In this document: one piece after another, positions 1 through 11,926 of the stretch | Layout: every line of letters begins with the position of its first letter | Numbering within the stretch: the stretch's first letter is position 1 | NCBI GenBank assembly: GCA_019648995.1 | Contig: BLXT01004995.1 | Location: 1,375,344-1,395,374 of the forward strand | From: Plakobranchus ocellatus | Taxonomy: Eukaryota; Mollusca; Gastropoda; Plakobranchidae | Direction of reading: 5' to 3' | DNA length: 20,031 nucleotides | Made by a program: the position numbers and the translations under genes | The notes under the pieces: generated by a model | Databases searched by the model: none | What the model was told of the DNA's origin: nothing | What the model saw: only the letters and a program-made list of their open reading frames with translations

Positions 1-1512
1 GGGGGGGGGGGATTTCTTTTTTGAAGACTTTCCGCTGTCTTCCCTCATCAGTATCTTTTCATCGTTTGGCTTTTCGAAAGCTTCGAAACTTGTCATTTCC
101 GACAATTCCATTTACTTTAGTTTTGTTTTGTTTTTTGTTTGCATAAAGAACACAAAAAAAGTCTGTGAAATAAACCTTGGAGGACTTTATGCTTGGCCTT
201 GTCTTCTCCCTCTTCTTTTTTTATGTAATATTGTGTATTTTTTTTCATTGGTTTGAATAGGCCTAAATTTCACAAAATTTCCACTCCTTGCTTTTGGATC
301 CTTTCTTTTCAAGCACATATTACCAAAAAGTGAATTTGTCTGGTTAAGCCTCAGTTGCTAAATACTATTTTGCTATGGAATGGCAAATGAACATGCACTG
401 GGTTTCCGCATAATATTTAGGATATATACTTTACGTTTTTTAAGAATTTCAAATGTCCAGCCATAATTCCTGATACTGCGTATCACTAACAAAGCCTATT
501 GCGGGCTGAATGTCCACGTAAAAGAAAGATTAAAACGGGGAGGAATATTGACTTAACATGGTGTGCGGGACATACATATAACTTTCGGCAGGGATAAAGT
601 TGATCGAAGACCATCAGTTATAACCGCAGAATGAATAATATAGAGAATCTGTGGCAAAATGAAATATTGAAGTGCAGCAGATCCTTTATTGTTTCATTGG
701 CAAGTGAAATAAGAAACCTGCAAAGCCAAACTTTGATACTGGACACCAATCAACTGAAAGACGCCACATGCCAATAGCTCAAACTGTGTGATGAATAGAA
801 GATGAAAAAGAGGAGAAACTCAGCTCAACAAGGCTGCAGAAAAGAAAAAATTACCCAACTCAAGCAAGGTTCAACATTGCCTGTTTTTTTTTTTTTTTGT
901 TTTTTTTTAATCTGAATTTTCTAGAAAATTAAGACTCTTTACTCTTCTGATAAAGTCATCATCACAGACAATTTTTTTTATTCTTCTTGAAGTACCAGTT
1001 CTATGACAGACATTGCTGACCACGGGCCTCCATATAATCCTGTCTTTAGATGAGTGTAAAAGTAGAAAATTCCTATTGATTCCACTCACTGCAACCTACT
1101 GCTCAATAATTTGAAATTCTATCTTTCTGTCTATGAAATTTTTTTAGGATAAAGCACATTTCTGTTGTTTCGCATTGTTTTCTCTATTTGGCTTGCATTA
1201 CCCATTCTCAAAATAGCGATTTAGAAATATTTGATCACATTTAGGTTTTAGAACTTTTTTGTTTTTGATATTTCCTTTTTTTTTTTTTCAAAATTGGGTT
1301 TATCTTATGCTGTTTTCTTTTCCTTTTCCTGTTTTATTCTTTCATTTCATCTATACAGTTACCATCTGATGTTGTTTAGTATCCAAAGTATTGGAATGTA
1401 AGAACTTGTTTAATGTGTTCTTCTTTGCTACATAGCTTAGATTAAGAAACAGTTATTTTCTTGAAAAAAAAAACTTTGTTAATGACGAATGTAGATCTTA
1501 TGTCAGTTGTAT
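1..1512. other. Non-coding, low-complexity DNA
   Basis: I see no supported gene here. The stretch opens with an 11-base G run, which may mark a contig or alignment edge, and is rich in T and A homopolymers (for example around 885-910 and 1275-1290). The short open frames are no longer than chance gives in AT-rich DNA and match no family I recognise. It could be intergenic, or intronic to a gene whose exons lie outside the window. Confidence 0.6.
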
Positions 1513-1557
1513 CCAAGAGATTATATACGCTTACGCTAAGCGTATATTATCTCTTGG
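1513..1557. repeat. Near-perfect 45-base hairpin
   Basis: Two 21-base arms (1513-1533 and 1537-1557) are reverse complements with one mismatch, around a 3-base centre CGC. The outer bases read CCAAGAGA...TCTCTTGG and the inner part contains ATACGCTTA/TAAGCGTAT. Pairing stops immediately outside both ends. A 3-base loop is too tight for a typical microRNA precursor. It may be a minimal foldback element or a cruciform-forming site. No neighbouring gene explains it. Confidence 0.85.
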
Positions 1558-2552
1558 CTTGTAGGCATTGAACTGAACAGTTTTTAGTTTCATTAGATTC
1601 TTAAATGAAATGTATCGATAGACCTAAAACATCTTTTATCGTTGATCGTAACTTAAAAGTCTATGTCACTAGGCCCAAGCCTACACCCACAACAATTTCC
1701 TTCCGCAGGGCGCAGGTTACCAACCTCGTTCTCACATTCCTTCTTTCAACACCAACCTCCATTACAACGTGGAGTAAGATCAAGTTCTTACAGCCGGCCC
1801 CGTCGATATATTGTCAAGAACTCGACATATCTCAAGGTATCTACATTTTTTAAGCCTTCATGATAAATTTATAAGAATTTCGAACGTTAAAAGAAGTGCC
1901 GTTTGCGTAGGTAGGACCAGTAATATGCTCCGAAGAACTGAAGATAAAGGATAAAATCATAAGACTTCTCCATTTAGATTCTAGACCAGCAGAGCTCTAC
2001 AGTTTTCAAGTTCATTCCGGTCAAACACAAACAGGCACCATTTACCTAGAATTAAACGTAATCCTATACATTTGAGTGCTTCTAGATCAAGATAGGTATT
2101 TTGAGCATGGTTTGATCTAGAGTAGACATAGGTGTAGATCTAGATCTAGATCTAGCTAGTCTAGTTAGATAATAGATTAGATTCTGTTCTATTCTAGATC
2201 TAGTCGCTGAATAACAGCACCAGAGAATTTTCAACCACAGAAACACATTCTGATCTAATTTAGATGTAATCCATAATTACGGTGTGGAATTTTTTTTATA
2301 AAAGTTTTTACAAGCTGAATCCAATGCAACAATTAAATTCTTCGGCAAGCCTTCAGAATTTGTTCACAAGGTAAATAAATTACTGCTAGCTTGACTGCTA
2401 ACCAACTTGACATTTAGGTCTAGATCTAATCTAGATCTATATAATTTAACCGAAATGGTGAAAATGAACCCAATTTACCATGATCACATGCTGTCTTTTC
2501 TTCACTGGAATTGGAACCTTGCCTTAGTTTGTCCAAAAATATAATGGAGGTG
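1558..2552. other. Non-coding stretch with one weak exon-like segment
   Basis: No supported gene. Positions 1709-1836 are less AT-rich and are bracketed by a plausible acceptor (pyrimidine tract ending CCGCAG at 1703-1708) and donor (CAAG/GTATCT at 1833-1842). Two frames are open through it and neither translation resembles a known family, so it is not called as an exon. The right part is filled with TAGATC words. Confidence 0.4.
2119..2440. repeat. TAGATC/AGATCT word cluster
   Basis: Palindromic TAGATC and TCTAGATCTAG words recur, with three tandem TAGATC units at 2135-2154 and further copies at 2193-2203 and 2419-2440. Similar words lie at 2611-2621, 4646-4656, 5601-5620, 6406-6430, 8852-8874 and 10116-10123. 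They become scarce after about 10 kb. They look like a genome-specific simple repeat rather than one element; no function is evident. Confidence 0.7.
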
Positions 2553-2828
2553 CTTAATTTGGCGCTTTTTCGTTTGTTCCCACCCCGACTTTATATATAG
2601 GCCTAGAGATTCTAGATCTAGCTATATTATCCGATAGGAGCAAACGAAAAAAGTGTTAAATTGTGTAGATTTTATGTGAAAATAATAATATTTTCATTAT
2701 AACTTGGCCTGCGACCTCTTCATTTCTTCGATGGATTAGGAAGATAGAGCAAGATCAAATAATATAGCTAGAATCTAGGCCTATGTAAAAAGTCGGGGTG
2801 GGAACAAACGAAAAAGCACCCTTAATTT
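2553..2828. mobile_element. 260-bp inverted-repeat element (MITE) with 8-bp target duplication
   Basis: The element spans 2561-2820. Its ends are long inverted repeats: the left arm covers about 2561-2630 and the right arm about 2758-2820. The first 32 bases of the two arms match at all but one position (GG[C/T]GCTTTTTCGTTTG, then a CCCACCCCGACTTT block). CTTAATTT lies directly outside both ends (2553-2560 and 2821-2828), a perfect 8-bp target-site duplication. There is no coding capacity, so it is a non-autonomous element mobilised in trans. An 8-bp duplication occurs in hAT, P and Merlin-type elements, among others; the GG terminus does not fit a typical hAT CA end, so I leave it unclassified. 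A third, inverted copy of the terminus lies inside at 2637-2655. Confidence 0.88.
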
Positions 2829-2899
2829 TTAGCTGACTCATTTTCCCAAATGCTTGGAGAGAGTCCGACCTTATGTTCTTGAACACTTAATTTTATAGC

Positions 2900-2912
2900 G
2901 AGAGAGAGAGAG
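2900..2912. repeat. Short (GA)n microsatellite
   Basis: GA repeats about six times, ending in AGAGTTC. Simple repeat only. Confidence 0.9.
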
Positions 2913-3098
2913 TTCAGTAAGAAAGATTGACCATGGGGTTGTGAGTCAAGAGGGATAGTGTAGGCCCACACTAGAGGTGACGCCACTTGTCATGGCTGAC
3001 TTGGACTGATATCACAGTCACTTTGCGCTAACCACTGACAGATTAGCCTGATAATTTGCTTAACAAGACCAGCCTGGTGTTTCGCTCAGCAATAGTCG

Positions 3099-3147
3099 GT
3101 AGAATTATGTGACGTCGTGTAAAGTAGAATTATGTGACGTCGTGTAA
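3099..3147. repeat. 25-bp tandem duplication with CRE-like word
   Basis: The unit GTAGAATTATGTGACGTCGT plus GTAAA occurs twice head to tail (3099-3123 and 3124-3147), identical over 24 bases. Each contains TGACGTCG, one base from the cyclic-AMP response palindrome TGACGTCA. The identity suggests a recent duplication. No promoter or gene is visible beside it, so a regulatory role is only a guess. Confidence 0.85.
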
Positions 3148-3923
3148 TGGCACCCCCCATTCCATTATTAAACAGAGCCACTGACATAAGACCAGGCTGT
3201 GAAACACAAACGATAGCTCAGACGCTTTGACAAGTAGCCAACTTGGTGTGCGCTTGCACCAAAGAAAGGGGTATTTCAAAACTTGTATCGTTGGACACTT
3301 GAACTACTGCCTCCAGTGTGTGCCTACGCATACACCTCCAGAGAGATAAGATATGGACAATTTAAACATTGAATACTAAAAAAAAACCACCAACTTTAAG
3401 GAAAAAAAGAGCAGTACACAAGATATTTTATTGGTTGTAGACAGTGGCAGTAAAAAAAAAAAAACTTAGATGGAAAATTTATGTAATGGAAGCTTAATAA
3501 TAAAACATCCGTGAACAATGATAACGTTTCTTGGCCAACAATCTTCAATAATTTTTTTAACAATAATCACACACTTACATTTGAATCTTGTGGATCCCTT
3601 TTACTTTGAGATATAGGGAAAATGACTGGATTTATTTTCCCTGAATGCTCGGGAAAAGTCACTTCGTTAAATTAAAAAAAAAAAAAATTTGTAATCTAAT
3701 TTTTTTGAAAATTTTTCCAATTAAGCGCATACAGCAATATTCTGATAATAATAATGATGGAAGAAATGCAACTTTTGGCAACTGATAGGTTTTAAAACTT
3801 GACCATTTACGAATAATTTAATGCAAAAAAAAAAAAAATATATATATCTTTTAAAGTTTTTGGCAAAATGTTGATATCTCAAATCACTGTCTTGGATAAT
3901 GGCTGCCAAGTTTTAGTTGATTG

Positions 3924-4160
3924 CAGACCTGCCTACAATCCCACATCTTTCAGGAAAATCCTGCATTTTTGCCCCTGTCCCCCAATCCAGACCTGCCAAC
4001 CATCCCGCAAATTGCGGAACAATCCCAGAAAATGAGTGTCTGTCCCGCATTTGATATAAATGTACCAGAATTGTTTTTTTTTTTTTTTCGGGACAAAAAT
4101 GAATCCCGATTTTTGCTTTTCTCATTTATACCGCTCTTCCGCTAATAAAGGTTCTTTTCT
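3924..4160 (+). repeat. Two tandem copies of a CAGACCTGCC-type transposon terminus
   Basis: CAGACCTGCC-T-AC at 3924-3936 and CAGACCTGCC-A-ACC at 3988-4001 lie in the same orientation 64 bases apart. Each is followed by recurring ATCCC, TCCCGC and CGGGA words, for example ATCCCGC at 4001-4008, CGGGAC at 4089-4094 and ATCCCG near 4103-4109. The same terminus recurs elsewhere in the window with different words after it. I read these as ends of non-autonomous DNA transposons. Matching right ends were not found nearby, so the limits are uncertain. Confidence 0.6.
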
Positions 4161-4712
4161 TTTAGTTTCCGTTTTCGTTTTCCGGGCGTTCGTTATTTAT
4201 ATCGATATACCTAATTATGAAATACTGCTTCACTATGGTGCTCCCTTTTCATCGATATAAACTTGAGAAAATAAAAATAAAGCACCATGCACCAGTCTCC
4301 TTTCTGTTTATAGTTCTTTCAGTTTTTCCCCGATCGTCAATGTGAAAGTAGCGTTACTATAAGTGCTTTGGTTTTTCGTTACCGTTAATTATTTGAGTTG
4401 CATCCACATGCTTGGGAAGTGATATCAAAGGTTACAACATAACTGAAGGAGAGCTAGATCAATAGAATTTTCTCTGTGAATAGTCTAGAGTTAATGCTGA
4501 ACTCGAAACTTTGTGCTTTTTTTCAATGAAGTCGCATAATTTCTAGAACCGCGCATTAGGTCTAGATTGCGATCTAGTTATCTTTTGAAGATCAAGGTCT
4601 ATTAAATCTTTCAATTGTGATAATGTGAGTAGTCTTGATCCCAATTCTAGATCTAGGTTTTGATTTCTATTAAATCTGCAGACCTGTGTTAGTCATAATT
4701 TCATTTTTGTGA
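4161..4712. other. Non-coding stretch
   Basis: No supported gene. It contains two ATCGATATA words (around 4201 and 4252) and several TCTAGATC words. Nothing else stands out. Confidence 0.6.
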
Positions 4713-6384
4713 TAGATACAGAGCTGCCAACCTAGAAAAACCTAAAGCTGTAATCTCAAGTGTCAAAACCTGTAATCTGGGACTCAAAAGTGTAATCCAT
4801 ATATTTCAATACATATAATTTGTGCTTCTTTCAATGCACCGCATCAAAAAATAGACTACAATTTTGAAGCAAACCGCACAATATAGAAAAAAACAACCAT
4901 AAAGTAAGAATGTAAGAAAGATTCCTCTGCCTAAGTATCGCTTGAAATTTGTTACAATGTTAGTGGATGCAAAATGAAACAAGAATCAAAACCACAATTT
5001 TAATACTAATCCAAATTTCTCTTAGAGAACACAGATAATGAATGTAGCAAAATATATTTAAGGAAAGAGATGATTAAAATTAAAAACATTTATGGAAAAA
5101 AATTCCTGAGATCTTTGTTTGTATTGAAGCACTTGCCAACTTAGTTCACTAGATCTAACTAGATTCTAGACTGTTGGAGCGAAGAAGATGAACTGATGGT
5201 GGTCAAATAAAATTCCCCTACTTCATATAAAAAAAAAAAAATTGCAATGAAGATGGCCTTGCCTTGAAATCAAATTGTTATATCCAATTTGTGTGTGTTT
5301 GAGGAGGAAAAAAAAAATTACTAATTTATTAAGTGACTGCTTTCTTTGAATTTTCAAAAATTAAAAATAATGTGTGAGAAATGGAAATTTATTCAAACTA
5401 CCTTGCCTGACCTATGAACAAATCCTCAGGTGGCTGCAAGACTAAGTCCTCACAATAATAATGAGATATCTAGGCTTTAGATTTAACGTTGTGGCAGGCC
5501 CCTTAATTTTGGTTTCTTTCAGTCTGATTAGTGTTATTTGTCTGAATGTCTTCTTGATAATACATTTCTGCCAGAGTAACTAATAGAGTATTATAATTAA
5601 CTCTAGATCTATAGATCTATTGCAAGTGTGGGTGTTGATCTAGGTCTGATTCTAGTGTAGACTTCATAAATCAATAAACGTATGTGGCCAACGTAGATCT
5701 AATTCCAGATTATAATCTAAAAAATGATGGACATATAGATCTAAATTTACATTGTCAGAGGTGTCAATCTCAACAATTCTATAAAATTTAAAGACATGGT
5801 TGCCTACTTAGGCTGGTGAGAAATAGATCGAAAGTTCAAGCCCATCGTTTCTGTGAAAACACAATGAAAATATTCCTGCTTTAAAAATCACTTGGTTTAT
5901 TTGAAGTACATAACTATTTGTATTGTCGCAAGTGCCAGTATTAGTACAACTAACATCATGATAGATTAAGTGGATTACTGGTTATGATAAATTTCAAGTG
6001 CCAAGCGAGGGAGAAAGCTAGGAGAAAAGAAAGAAAGCATTGAATACGATGATTGAAAGTGGACAATTCTTCAAAACTATAATATCGAAAATCAAACAAA
6101 AATAAATATAATTTTTAACTATTATTACTTGTATCGATATATAGTTGTAACGACCGGAAGTATGTTAAAAAATACAAACTACTTTCACTTCCGGTAAAAA
6201 AAAAAGGAAACTACAAAGAAGCAAAAGTGAAAGTCCAGTGCAAACAAAAGTAAGTCAGTCTAAAATCATCTTATGCCAAGTAAGAAAAAATCGTAATTTT
6301 GACCTAAAAAATGTAATACGTAATTTTGGCTTGAAAAACGTAATTTATTACGTTTTCTCGTAATGGTTGGCAGCTCTGTAGATA
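4713..6384. mobile_element. Candidate 1.66-kb non-autonomous DNA transposon
   Basis: CAGAGCTGCCAACC begins at 4719 and its exact reverse complement ends at 6378. TAGATA lies directly outside both ends (4713-4718 and 6379-6384), which fits a 6-bp duplication, or a TA target if only the inner two bases count. The terminal inverted repeat is 14 bases. Inside both ends the word GTAAT recurs (left: TGTAATCT type near 4750-4800; right: ACGTAAT type near 6290-6365, including a palindrome at 6335-6356). No open frame in the interior resembles a transposase. CAG ends with a TA target would fit the Tc1/mariner-pogo group, but this is not proven, and the pairing of the two ends is inferred. Confidence 0.55.
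6153..6195. repeat. ACCGGAAGT hairpin
   Basis: ACCGGAAGT (6153-6161) and its exact reverse complement ACTTCCGGT (6187-6195) flank a 25-base spacer. CCGGAAGT matches the usual ETS-factor core, and a further GTGAAAGT just downstream can pair with ACTTTCAC at 6181-6188. It lies inside the candidate transposon, so it is more likely internal element structure than host regulation. Confidence 0.6.
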
Positions 6385-6998
6385 GGTTTAAAAAGTAAAT
6401 GCACTTAGATCTAGATCAAGATATAGATCTCTATTGTGAATGAAGTTATAGACTGTGAAATTTAGAATTTAAAAAATCTTTAGGTTTAGGAGGGTAGAGA
6501 GGATGGAATGTTCACACAGGGAGGGGAGGGGGGGGTTTCTTTTATTAGGTCTGGATGAAAATACAATCCTATGATTGGCTTTTATTGCATCAAATTTCAG
6601 ACTATGCAAAGGATGTCTTATTTAATATTGGCCTTCTTACTACTCTTCTTAGTTACTTGATGAGAAAATCCTAATATTTACTATCTAAAATTTTATCTGG
6701 ATCTAATGTCGGCATAAAAAATATTGTCTTGTCCCCATTTATAAGTCTAAATAAAAAAAAAAGGCAGATGTATAATTCATTAGTTATTTCACTGCTCTAC
6801 ATAGAGACACTTTCAAATAATCAAGCATATACATGACTAAGGACAGCCAAAGCATTGAAAAAATGTTTTGAAGAATTAGCCTGGCCAAAATTATTGTTAA
6901 AAAAACCCCCCACAAAAATCTGTCTTTATAGTAATGATAAAAAACACATATATATATTTATTTATACTCATATCGGGTGGTTTTTGAGCTCTCTGTTA
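6385..6998. other. Non-coding stretch
   Basis: No supported gene. A purine-rich tract (GGAGGGGAGGGGGGGG type) lies at about 6520-6537. An open frame from 6855 runs through here into the repeat cluster, is low in complexity and matches nothing I know. Confidence 0.6.
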
Positions 6999-7272
6999 GG
7001 AAGGAGGTTTTTGACAACTCCTATTTCCAATTATCATATGGACATAAGTTATACATCAAACTGGTCATTGGTCACTAAATATTCTAAATATGATTTGAAA
7101 ATGTCATTATACAGTTATATAAACAACGTTGTTAAAAGCCTGTCCAGAATCTTAGGTTGTCATATAACAGGCATATAACATTGGTTGTTAAAAACCTGTC
7201 TAGAATATGAAGTTGTCATATTACAAGAGTTGTCAAAAACCTGTATTTGAAACATAGGTTGTTATATAACAG
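6999..7272. repeat. Direct and inverted repeat cluster (GTTGTYAAAARCCTG)
   Basis: Three imperfect direct copies of a ~45-base unit lie at about 7128-7170, 7183-7226 and 7227-7272. Each starts GTTGT[T/C]AAAA[A/G]CCTGT and ends near GTTGTCATATAACAG. The start motif also occurs inverted, as AGGTTTTTGACAAC at about 7006-7019. The mixture of direct and inverted copies within 270 bases resembles the subterminal region of a foldback or MITE-type element. Its outer limits are not clear. Confidence 0.6.
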
Positions 7273-7585
7273 TAAATTCAAAAATTTGAACGGAATTTGA
7301 AGGAAAAATATTTTTTCTTTGCATGCATACATGTACAGCTTTTAACTTCATAAATATTCACATCAATCATTATTTGAAAACATATTACCACGTCTGTTTA
7401 CAAAAGGCTAGTCTTATGACCATTCGTAAACAAATGAATGCGTTGCATTTAAAACAAATCTTTTTATTTATTTCTAGTATTTTCTATTGATGGAAAGTTC
7501 ATTGTAATTATTTCAGTTAATTTATAATAATATATTGCAAGTGGTTGCTGTAAAACAGTTTAGTGGAACCCCAACAGTGATTCAA

Positions 7586-7635
7586 AGGAAAGAAGAAGAA
7601 GAGGAGGCGGAGGAGGAGGAGGAAGAAGAAGAAGA
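7586..7635. repeat. GAA/GAG purine tract
   Basis: Fifty bases of GAA and GAG triplets, nearly all purine on the + strand. If translated it would give Glu/Lys repeats, but no supported open frame contains it. Simple repeat. Confidence 0.9.
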
Positions 7636-8261
7636 TATAGTTGTGAGTCATGATTTCAATAGAGAAAACGAAAAAAAACACATTGCTGGATAGATCACCT
7701 CATGGATTATGATCACAGTTAAAATGTTGGACACATTTTCAGCCATCTAAATGCATCAAACCAGTTTTTACTTGCACAAGCATGGCTTCAAACTGCCTAG
7801 CCACCTATACAAAGAGTTTTGTATCCTGCCAACCTGAACATCAGGCATTGCAACGGCCTTATCATTAGTTTCTTCTTGCACCATCTCTGCTGGCTGCTTA
7901 CACATAACCAATTCTGTATCTTGCTTGGTAACTGTTATTATGACATCAAACCAGTTAGCTCTGGCAGTTGCTTATACTGGATTAATCTCTTGACTGATTT
8001 GATTGAACCTAGAAAAGGGATTGTGCTGCAATTCAATGGTTTACATTTGATTGTCCATGTTTCAGGAAGTTTGTTGTATAGTGTGCTGTATAATCTGGTT
8101 ACATTGAATCTTCAAACTTTAATTTGTTTGTTTAGCACTAAAATGCTGCCTGTCTAATTTTTTTGTGTGCATGTGTGTGCGTGTGTCCCTGAAAACTTTG
8201 TCCCCAGTCCCATGATAATACTTTGAACTATCCATAGATTTAGATTTTAATATAATACAAT
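7636..8261. other. Non-coding stretch
   Basis: No supported gene. An open frame at 7819-8157 (112 codons, hydrophobic, Cys/Leu-rich) has no recognisable family and no splice or promoter context. A short TG-rich tract lies at about 8165-8186. Confidence 0.5.
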
Positions 8262-8430
8262 CAGGCCTGCGTATCTTGGATAAGTCTACGTCTCTTCAAA
8301 ATGACCAAAAAGAAATTGCTCTACATAGAAGCTCCAATCCGCAAAAGACAACAGCATTGTACTGTATTCGCAAAGTATGCATCGAGGCAATCCGCATCTT
8401 AGGGATAGAAAAGGGAAATGTTTAATGGAA
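8262..8430. repeat. Possible transposon relic with CAGGCCTGC terminus
   Basis: CAGGCCTGCGTATC at 8262-8275 resembles the CAGACCTGCCTAC terminus seen elsewhere. CCGCA words follow (TCCGCAAAAG near 8338-8347, TTCGCAAAG near 8368-8376, TCCGCATC near 8391-8398), the same layout of a terminus and then a repeated short word. No right end was found. It could be an old Tigger/mariner-like copy; weak call. Confidence 0.35.
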
Positions 8431-8789
8431 TTTTCTATTTGAGAAAAGTTAATAAAATTGAATTCCAATTGTAACATTGAAATAGGTTACCCAAAGTTAA
8501 ACAAGTCTTTGCAGTACGAGTAAAATGAAAATTTTAAGGACAAATTTTCTTTTCATAATGTCTTTAGTCTAGGGCTGATTTGCTGAACATTAATGTAAAC
8601 AGATTGGAATGTAAGCACGGAGGCTAAATGTTAAGCAGTTGGCTTAGTGTTTGTGTCGATTTAGACAGGAACTGATATCCTCTACACTTTCCCCCGTCCT
8701 AAAGGTACACCTCTGTGATTAATTGGCACTTAGTTAATTTGAGTGGGTTTTCTTTTTGTTTAATCAGGGTCAGTTCCCGTCATATTCAG

Positions 8790-9121
8790 GTTTGTTCCGC
8801 ATTTTTGCCCTTAATGTTCCTCAAAAAAATTTTTAAGGGTAGGCATGTCTGGATCTATATATATCTAGATCTAAATTTGTCTGTTAGACTCATTGTCACT
8901 TTTAATTTCCAGAGAAAGAGTCCAGCTTTTATTTATTTATTTTTAGTTTTTAAATGTGATTTTGCATGGGAAGAGCATTAATGCACTAAAAAAGGGAGGA
9001 CTTATTTCTTGCAGCTTTTTCTTTGGGGGTGGGGGGGTTCGTCAAGACCCCCCAAATTCACTGAAAATCCCCTTTTTCACATCTTGATCCCCCAAAACTG
9101 GTGAACAAGGTAGGCAGGTCT
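8790..9121 (-). repeat. Two minus-strand copies of the CAGAC-TGCCTACC terminus
   Basis: GGTAGGCATGTCTG (8838-8851) and GGTAGGCAGGTCT (9109-9121) are reverse complements of the terminus seen at 3924 and 3988. Read on the minus strand, the second is followed by GGGGAT and GGGGGGTC words (9030-9095); the first is followed by AAGGG and GCGGAAC. A hairpin of GGGGGGT/ACCCCCC (9032-9038 and 9047-9053, 8-base loop) lies in the second copy. They are probably ends of related non-autonomous elements. The opposite ends are not identified. Confidence 0.5.
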
Positions 9122-10378
9122 CGATTAGGCAGTGTTAAATGGTTATACTGTGATATTACAGGTTGCTTAGTGGTGTAGCTTTCCTTAAATTTACTTTTCT
9201 TGTGTGCACATTTGCAAGCCTTGCCCCCCCTTTTTTTTTTAAAAACATAATATTTTGCAGACCATTATTGGTATATTAAAAAGTTCTTTACAGTTCACTA
9301 ATGTTGCTACATGTCATGATTATTAGAATATTATGGCAGAAAACAGACACAGGCCTTGATAATCTACTTGAAAGAAGTCAATTTTTGCCATTTTTCATAT
9401 TTAATGCACAGTGATGAAATTCTATATAAAAATTTAGCTCTGGGTCTAAGGGATTCAGAAATGCAAAAATTTTAAGGAACACTCTTATGTAGCTTATAAA
9501 GGGAGGGTCAAAGTCACAGACTACAGATTTTCATTTTAAATGCAGAATCCATCTTATTTTCCCTTGGGAAATACTGCAAATGCACTTATATAAGTTATTA
9601 CACCTCATAGTATCTACAAATTGGATGATCTCCAAATCCATGTTGAGAAGACTTATGTCTTTTGAGTGAAATAAGCTGGTTCGAAAAAAGCATTAAATTT
9701 TCTTGTCAAAAAAATTGTTTTATGTGATAGTCATGGTGTAAATTTAACGGACAAAAGAAAACTGCCTTGCCATTTCCTGGCTATTTCAGTCTCTTCCTAA
9801 ACCTGTATAATGTATGCAAAGGCGAATCTAACCAACGATCAACTTGACTAGCCTTTTGCCCACTCACCATTCATAATGGAAACATTGATGAACAAACCTT
9901 CACTAATAAATAAGTTTATGCTTTTAGAATTAATTATTTGTATTTCATCAAGACTAATATTGGGATAATCCTGGGACAGGCCCACCTACTTGTAGATATA
10001 TCTTCACATGCTACCGACGAGATGAAGCAGCAGTAGGCCAAATTATTTTGTTAAATAATAAATATACACAATTTTACGCCCACGACCACTTCGTTTCATT
10101 GGTAGCATATGAAGGTAGATCTAAGAGTATGTGGGCCTGTCATCTGATTTTCCCAACATATTTTGGGTCTAAATGTAACACAAATATGCTGAGAAGACAG
10201 TTTGATCTATGGCCATGTTTACATCCAAGCTCCATTTCTGCGTTAATGCAATTTCGTCACAATCCAAGGATGTGGCCTAAAAGTCTATGGGTTTTCCTCC
10301 TTGAGTGAAATTATCTTGTAAAACAATGAAACAGAGGCAACTACAGTTTTTAAGTTGTATTTGTTGACACAAGGTTTA
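9122..10378. other. Non-coding stretch
   Basis: No supported gene. It contains a C7T10 homopolymer junction near 9224-9240. An 86-codon open frame at 10048-10308 has no recognisable family and no other gene signals. Confidence 0.55.
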
Positions 10379-10460
10379 CAGAGCTGCCAACCTCTACGGA
10401 TTTCTGTATTTTTTTACGGAAATGCAATAAAAAATATGGAAGTATGGAAATTTGATTCAA
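10379..10460 (+). repeat. CAGAGCTGCCAACC terminus, third variant
   Basis: CAGAGCTGCCAACC at 10379-10392 is identical to the ends of the 4719-6378 element and is also preceded by TA. The DNA after it differs: it carries TACGGA twice and TATGGA/TATGGAAG words instead of GTAAT. No reverse-complement partner was found downstream, so this is either a solo end or one side of a decayed element. Confidence 0.55.
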
Positions 10461-11903
10461 ACCGTTGCTCCCAATTCAATGCCCTTGAAAGGCCTAAATA
10501 TTTACGAAATAGATCCTGACTTTCAGGACAGAATATGTCAATGATGTCACCTTTTTTTCATCAGCAATTAAACAAGTAAGAAAAGTTTCTTTTTTTTTTT
10601 TTTTCTCAGAAAGTTTGAACTTCAAATAAAAAAAAATATTCTAATTTATTGAAACCTTACCTTGGCAAATTCCACTCCTATGTTAAACTAGATGCTGTCT
10701 GTCTTGATTCCTGCACCCTTTCACTAATTCACAGAATTATTGCAAATCCCTGCAAACTTAGGTTCCAGAATGGCACACTTTTCAAACAAAAACAAACCCA
10801 GCACAAAATGTGCGAGTATTTTATTGCAAGCACAGAAAATTTTTTTTTTACGATCTTGTACGTTTTTGCCATATGTGAATAAAATCAGAAATTGTTCCTA
10901 TTCTCTACACATTATTTTTTAACATAACATCGATTATGAGAAACTCTTTGTTAGCCTAGGATATGACCAGTCTTCAGTACAGTCATCAAAATATATTTAA
11001 AATCTGAAGAACCACAACAATATTTCTATTAATATGATTATTATAGGTGGGGTTTTTCCCCTGAAAGTTTGTAAAAAATGTTTCCTGTTAAAAGATCTTT
11101 AACCAACTTTTTTGCAAGTAAAAATAAAAAAATTAAGTTTAGTGAGTGTAATGGTAAAAGTATTTATGCTTTGTGTTTAAAAAATCAGTTGTGAATGCAT
11201 TATACTAACCAAATCAGTTTTGCACATAACTATGATGAGAAAATCACTAAAAGAAGTCACCCATCAACAAATTAAGCTCATTCACCACCAAGTGAAAAGA
11301 CACAGATCAAGTTTTTTTGCATGGATCAATTCCTAACATTCAACTTTACATGAATTATACCTCACTGATACTCAGTTTGGCTTTTCCAAGTTGTAATTGG
11401 AGATTCTTGTTTTCAAAACAAGGAAAAAATGTGACACAGTTTTGGGGTTCACCATCTAGCAATTGCTCCAAACTATTCTAGTTAGTTAAGAACAGTTTTT
11501 AAAAAATTACATTTTTAAACAAAAAGGTTATGGAACAACTTCCAATTATGCACTCGGTCATATTTCATTTATTATGAAAAAATGGAAGGCAATTTTAGTC
11601 TATTGACAAAAAATACTCCAATGATTACAAATAATTTCTTTAAAAAACTCCTCATTATTCATATATTTTAAAGTTTTGGTCCGATAAAAAAGAATCAAAA
11701 GTTATCAAGAGGCAAAGTATTGAACATTTTTACGTTAAATCAAGTCTGCGTTGCATTATGGGCAAGTTTTAGTTGTTGAAGTGGGTGTCATTCATCATGA
11801 CTGACACTAAGACATAACAAAGGTTTTTAATTTTACAGTTAAAGAATCCATTGCTGCAACCCCCTCTTGACATAAATATCATGAGTTTTGTCTACATGTG
11901 ATG
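10461..11903. other. Non-coding stretch
   Basis: No supported gene. AT-rich DNA with T runs (10590-10604) and no structure beyond small foldbacks such as GGGGTTTTTCCCC near 11050. Confidence 0.55.
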
Positions 11904-11926
11904 ATGACACACAATTTGTGTGTCAT
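11904..11926. repeat. Perfect 23-base palindrome
   Basis: ATGACACACAA (11904-11914) and TTGTGTGTCAT (11916-11926) are exact reverse complements around one central T. This is the shape of a dimeric transcription-factor site or a cruciform, but no neighbouring promoter is visible. Confidence 0.8.

Larger units (their letters stand above)
2829..3923. other. Non-coding stretch, poly-A rich
   Basis: No supported gene. It contains several A runs (near 3380, 3450, 3675 and 3825), a small tandem duplication at 3099-3147, and at 3022-3045 a minus-strand phrase like the tRNA A box of SINEs (CAGTGGTTAGCGC) without a convincing B box. Confidence 0.6.
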